DNA of 64,000 nt from Agarivorans gilvus (lineage in GTDB: Bacteria > Pseudomonadota > Gammaproteobacteria > Enterobacterales > Celerinatantimonadaceae). The stretch lies in assembly GCF_001420915.1 (NCBI RefSeq), contig NZ_CP013021.1, positions 2,325,001 to 2,389,000 on the forward strand, given 5' to 3'. The notes beneath the pieces were generated by a model. The model made no database searches, was not told the DNA's origin, and was given only the letters and a program-made list of their open reading frames with translations. Position numbers and translations under genes: made by a program. Below are positions 61,278 through 64,000 of the stretch, in pieces. Position 1 is the first letter of the stretch. Each line of letters begins with the position of its first letter.

Positions 61278-62687
61278 ATGGCAGCAACAATATGGGTGGT
61301 TGATGACGATAGCTCAATTCGTTGGGTCTTAGAAAAAGCGCTTAAAACCGCGGGATATGACTGTTTGAGCTTTGCCGATGGCGAAATGATGCTTCAGCAA
61401 CTGGATTACGAGCAACCCGATGTGGTGATCTCAGACATTCGCATGCCCGGTATGGACGGCTTAAGCCTGCTGGAAAAAATTCAAGCGCATTACCCCGATA
61501 TGCCAGTGATTATCATGACTGCACACTCCGATTTGGATAGTGCTGTAAATGCTTATCAAAGAGGTGCCTTTGAATATCTTCCTAAACCCTTTGATATCGA
61601 CGAAGCCGTTGCTTTAACAGAACGCGCAGTTACCGTATCTAGAGAGCAAAAAGGTAACAAAGCCAATAACAAGCCTAGCTCCCCAGCACCAGAAATCATC
61701 GGCGAAGCACCTGCGATGCAGGAAGTTTTCCGCGCCATTGGTCGCCTTTCACGCTCAAGTATTTCAGTGTTAATTAATGGTCAATCGGGTACCGGTAAAG
61801 AGTTGGTCGCTCACGCCTTACACAAGCACAGCCCTCGCGCTAGCGGCAGCTTCATTGCGCTGAATATGGCCGCGATTCCTAAAGATTTGATTGAGTCAGA
61901 ACTGTTTGGTCATGAAAAAGGTGCCTTTACCGGAGCCAACAACATACGCCATGGACGTTTCGAGCAAGCCAATGGTGGTACCTTATTCCTCGATGAAATC
62001 GGTGACATGCCGCTAGACATTCAGACTCGTTTGTTACGCGTTTTGGCCGATGGACAATTCTACCGAGTGGGTGGACATTCGCCGGTACAGGTAGACGTGC
62101 GGATTATCGCCGCGACTCACCAAAACTTAGAGAAGAAGGTGACCGAAGGTGACTTCCGTGAAGATTTATTTCACCGCTTAAATGTGATTCGTATTCACCT
62201 TCCTTCATTATGTGAACGACGTGAGGACATTCCAGCTTTAGCCAAGCACTTCCTAGAGATTGCTGCTAAAGAGCTCAATGTAGAAAGCAAACAGCTGCAC
62301 AAAGATACTCAACGCTTCATGATGCAATTGGCTTGGCCGGGTAATGTGCGTCAATTAGAAAACGTTTGTCGCTGGTTAACGGTAATGGCCAGTGGTCAAG
62401 AGGTTCTGCCTACTGACTTACCACCAGAGTTGAGCCAACCGGTGGCCAGTGAGCCAGGTGAAACAGCCGATGCCAACTGGCGTACCCTGCTGAAAAGCTG
62501 GGTTTCTCAACAACTGGTCTCGGGACAAATCGATATTCTTAGTGAAGCCATGCCCGACTTTGAGCGAATCATGCTTACCACCGCCCTAGAACATACTCAC
62601 GGGCACAAACAAGAAGCGGCACGTTTGCTTGGCTGGGGGCGCAATACCCTCACCCGTAAATTGAAAGAGTTAGACGTAGAGGCTTAA
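61278..62687 (+). CDS. glnG: Nitrogen regulation response regulator NtrC
   Basis: 469 residues. The receiver domain has phospho-acceptor Asp53 (PDVVISDIRMPGMDG). The AAA+ domain has Walker A NGQSGTGKELVA, GAFTGANN (sigma-54 contact) and LFLDEIGDMP. The C-terminal Fis-type helix-turn-helix is GHKQEAARLLGWGRNTLTRK. It activates sigma-54 promoters such as glnA when nitrogen is scarce. Last gene of the glnLG operon, closed by a terminator at 62702. Length equals the E. coli protein. Confidence 0.97.
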   Translation: MAATIWVVDDDSSIRWVLEKALKTAGYDCLSFADGEMMLQQLDYEQPDVVISDIRMPGMDGLSLLEKIQAHYPDMPVIIMTAHSDLDSAVNAYQRGAFEYLPKPFDIDEAVALTERAVTVSREQKGNKANNKPSSPAPEIIGEAPAMQEVFRAIGRLSRSSISVLINGQSGTGKELVAHALHKHSPRASGSFIALNMAAIPKDLIESELFGHEKGAFTGANNIRHGRFEQANGGTLFLDEIGDMPLDIQTRLLRVLADGQFYRVGGHSPVQVDVRIIAATHQNLEKKVTEGDFREDLFHRLNVIRIHLPSLCERREDIPALAKHFLEIAAKELNVESKQLHKDTQRFMMQLAWPGNVRQLENVCRWLTVMASGQEVLPTDLPPELSQPVASEPGETADANWRTLLKSWVSQQLVSGQIDILSEAMPDFERIMLTTALEHTHGHKQEAARLLGWGRNTLTRKLKELDVEA

Positions 62688-62701
62688 GCTAAAACAACAA
62701 T

Positions 62702-62731
62702 AAAAAAGGAGAACCGAGGTTCTCCTTTTTT
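62702..62731. terminator. Bidirectional terminator after glnG
   Basis: AAAAAAGGAGAACC / GGTTCTCCTTTTTT, nearly a perfect palindrome with T runs on both strands. Confidence 0.85.
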
Positions 62732-62747
62732 ATTGGGCTCAAGCGCA

Positions 62748-63323
62748 CTAATCGGCTAACGGAGCACTCTTATACTTACAGCTTTTCTGAGGACACACTT
62801 CACGCTTACCTGCGGCGGTTTTTTTCACTACTAATAACTTCCAGCCACATTCGGGACAAGGCTTGGCCACCGGCTGGTCATTTACCGCATAAGAACACTT
62901 CGGGTAGGCATCACAGGCATAAAAGGTTTTACCATAGCGCGATTGTCTAGCCGCCAATTTGCCCTTATTGCAGGCAGGGCAAGTAATGTCGGGACTGGCT
63001 GGTGTTTTCGGCTGAGCCGATTCAATATGCTGACAAGCAGGAAAAGCGCTACAGCCGATAAACATGCCATAACGGCCTTGGCGCAACATCAACTCTTCTC
63101 CACACTCTGGACAGGCAGTGCCGGGGAGTCGCTTTTCTAAGGAATGATCTTGTTGATGAAGCGGTCGGCTATAATCACAACTTGGATATTGGCTACAACC
63201 TAAAAATGGGCCTGACTTACTATTACGATGTTGCAGTTCACCACCGCATTTAGGACAAACATCGTATTCTTTTTCTAAGGCGTGTTCATGGGCGGTAAAT
63301 AATTTAGGATCGATCTTAGACAT
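62748..63323 (-). CDS. Topoisomerase-type zinc-ribbon protein (YrdD-like)
   Basis: 191 residues made of four C4 zinc ribbons: CPKCGGELQHR...CSQYPSCDYS, CPECGEELMLR...CSAFPACQH, CPACNKGKLAAR...CDAYPKCSY and a last CPECGWKLL...CPQKSCKY. These are the repeats found at the C-terminus of topoisomerase I, here without a catalytic domain, as in E. coli YrdD. DNA or RNA binding is likely by family; function unproven. Position next to smg is the conserved dprA-smg-yrdD neighbourhood. Confidence 0.9.
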   Translation of the reverse strand: MSKIDPKLFTAHEHALEKEYDVCPKCGGELQHRNSKSGPFLGCSQYPSCDYSRPLHQQDHSLEKRLPGTACPECGEELMLRQGRYGMFIGCSAFPACQHIESAQPKTPASPDITCPACNKGKLAARQSRYGKTFYACDAYPKCSYAVNDQPVAKPCPECGWKLLVVKKTAAGKREVCPQKSCKYKSAPLAD

Positions 63324-63462
63324 GCTTACACCTCGTTAAACTGTGCTAAGCATAACAAAATGGTAATAATAGGCTATTGATTAGACGCAAGCGCAGTGTA
63401 ATAGCGACAAAAGTTGGTCGGCACACCGCTAATAAGCGGCGCACCTTGAACGACGGAGCGGA

Positions 63463-63936
63463 CTAGTGAAGAGGCCCATCCCCTAAGTCGAACAATAACT
63501 CTTCCATCTGCTGATAGGCGGACTCACTGCCGGGAACATTAAATAGCACCATTAAAATGACCCATTTTAAGTCTTCCAGCTCTAACTCCGGCCCATCCAA
63601 CTCCATCACTCTATCGATAACCATCTCGCGAGTCTCGGCGTTGAGCACTTTCATTTGTTCTAAGAACAATAAAAAGCCACGGCAAGATACGTCCAACTTG
63701 GTAATCTCTTGGGCGGTATACACCCGAAGTGAAGGGAGTTCAGAAGGATTTAAATAAGGCTGTTTGTCGCTGTCTTGCAACGAAGCAAGTTGCTCCAACC
63801 AATCTAAGGCCTTATAGATTTCTTCTTTATGAAACCCCGCCCGACTAAGCTCTTCAGTTAGCTCATCGTGATCCATCAACAGTTCTACATCACTATGTAT
63901 GTAGGTTTCGAACAGATACATGAGGATATCAAACAT
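63463..63936 (-). CDS. smg: Smg family protein (DUF494)
   Basis: 157 residues beginning MFDILMYLFETYIHSD, the hallmark of Smg, followed by the acidic helical body (HDELTEELSRAGFHKEEIYK) and ending GDGPLH. Usual length. Cytoplasmic protein of unknown role encoded after dprA; the upstream partner lies beyond the window edge. GGAGGAACTA precedes the ATG. Confidence 0.94.
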   Translation of the reverse strand: MFDILMYLFETYIHSDVELLMDHDELTEELSRAGFHKEEIYKALDWLEQLASLQDSDKQPYLNPSELPSLRVYTAQEITKLDVSCRGFLLFLEQMKVLNAETREMVIDRVMELDGPELELEDLKWVILMVLFNVPGSESAYQQMEELLFDLGDGPLH

Positions 63937-64000
63937 AGTTAGTTCCTCCTCAGCTTGACGTAACCACCTGGCACTACGGCCACAACACCCAATATCTCAA

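Overview
The window reads as chromosome of a marine gammaproteobacterium. The glnA-glnL-glnG block, typA, smg, dtd/yihY, a maltoporin plus MalM and Vibrio-type integron attC sites point to Alteromonadales or a Vibrio relative. An Agarivorans-like organism fits best, but that is inference from gene content; there is no rRNA or tRNA here to fix it. Core genes use balanced codons, while the stretches at about 19.7-22.8 kb and 33.1-41.8 kb are visibly AT-rich and look acquired.

Layout. (1) 0-4 kb: an unidentified gene end, a LysR regulator, a frameshifted GNAT/hotdog-thioesterase gene and a DUF945 (YdgA-like) protein. (2) 4-16.4 kb: a carbohydrate locus with MalM lipoprotein, LamB-like porin, a GH116 glycosidase, a GH94 disaccharide phosphorylase, a lone sugar-ABC ATPase, a GH1 beta-glucosidase and a LacI regulator. 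GAAAGCG-type LacI operators lie in front of lamB, GH116 and the regulator itself. (3) 16.5-19.6 kb: dtd, yihY and a SulP anion transporter. (4) 19.7-21.8 kb: a small integron-cassette cluster with good attC sites and no integrase (CALIN), followed by about 1 kb of dispersed intergenic repeats. (5) 23-32.9 kb and 41.9-53.1 kb: two halves of a locus equivalent to E. coli ygeV-ygfU: ygfK, ssnA, orphan selD, xdhD, a xanthine/uracil permease, then L- and D-carbamoylases, ygeV, dpaL, hyuA, yqeB, yqeC, mocA/ygfJ and a flavodoxin. (6) 33.1-40.7 kb, between those halves: a tandem, mosaic array of toxin-like and immunity-like genes all on the minus strand, followed by a second cassette remnant at 40.7-41.8 kb. 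(7) 53-64 kb: cardiolipin synthase, an exosortase-type acyltransferase, typA, glnA with NtrC and sigma-54 sites, a DUF4124 protein, glnL, glnG, a zinc-ribbon protein and smg.

How the genes work together. The ygf/yqe locus has the hallmark set of selenium-dependent molybdenum hydroxylases (SelD + YqeB + YqeC + MocA + XdhD). It is combined with enzymes that open and decarbamoylate purine- or hydantoin-type rings. I find sigma-54 promoters of correct 24/12 spacing before ygfK, xdhD, dpaL and the flavodoxin. TGATAG/CTATCA inverted repeats lie upstream of three of them, so the locus looks like one sigma-54 regulon driven by the YgeV-type activator encoded at 45-47 kb.

The most unusual content is the 33.1-40.7 kb array. 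One intact and two damaged copies share a nearly identical N-terminal region but carry divergent hydrophobic C-termini, each followed 10-20 bases later by a 3-TM membrane protein with a conserved cysteine-bearing tail. This is the pattern of polymorphic toxin-immunity modules, here duplicated, shuffled and partly decayed. A caution: all six frameshifts I found in the window are one-base deficits in homopolymer runs of 4-7 bases, so some 'pseudogenes' may be assembly errors.
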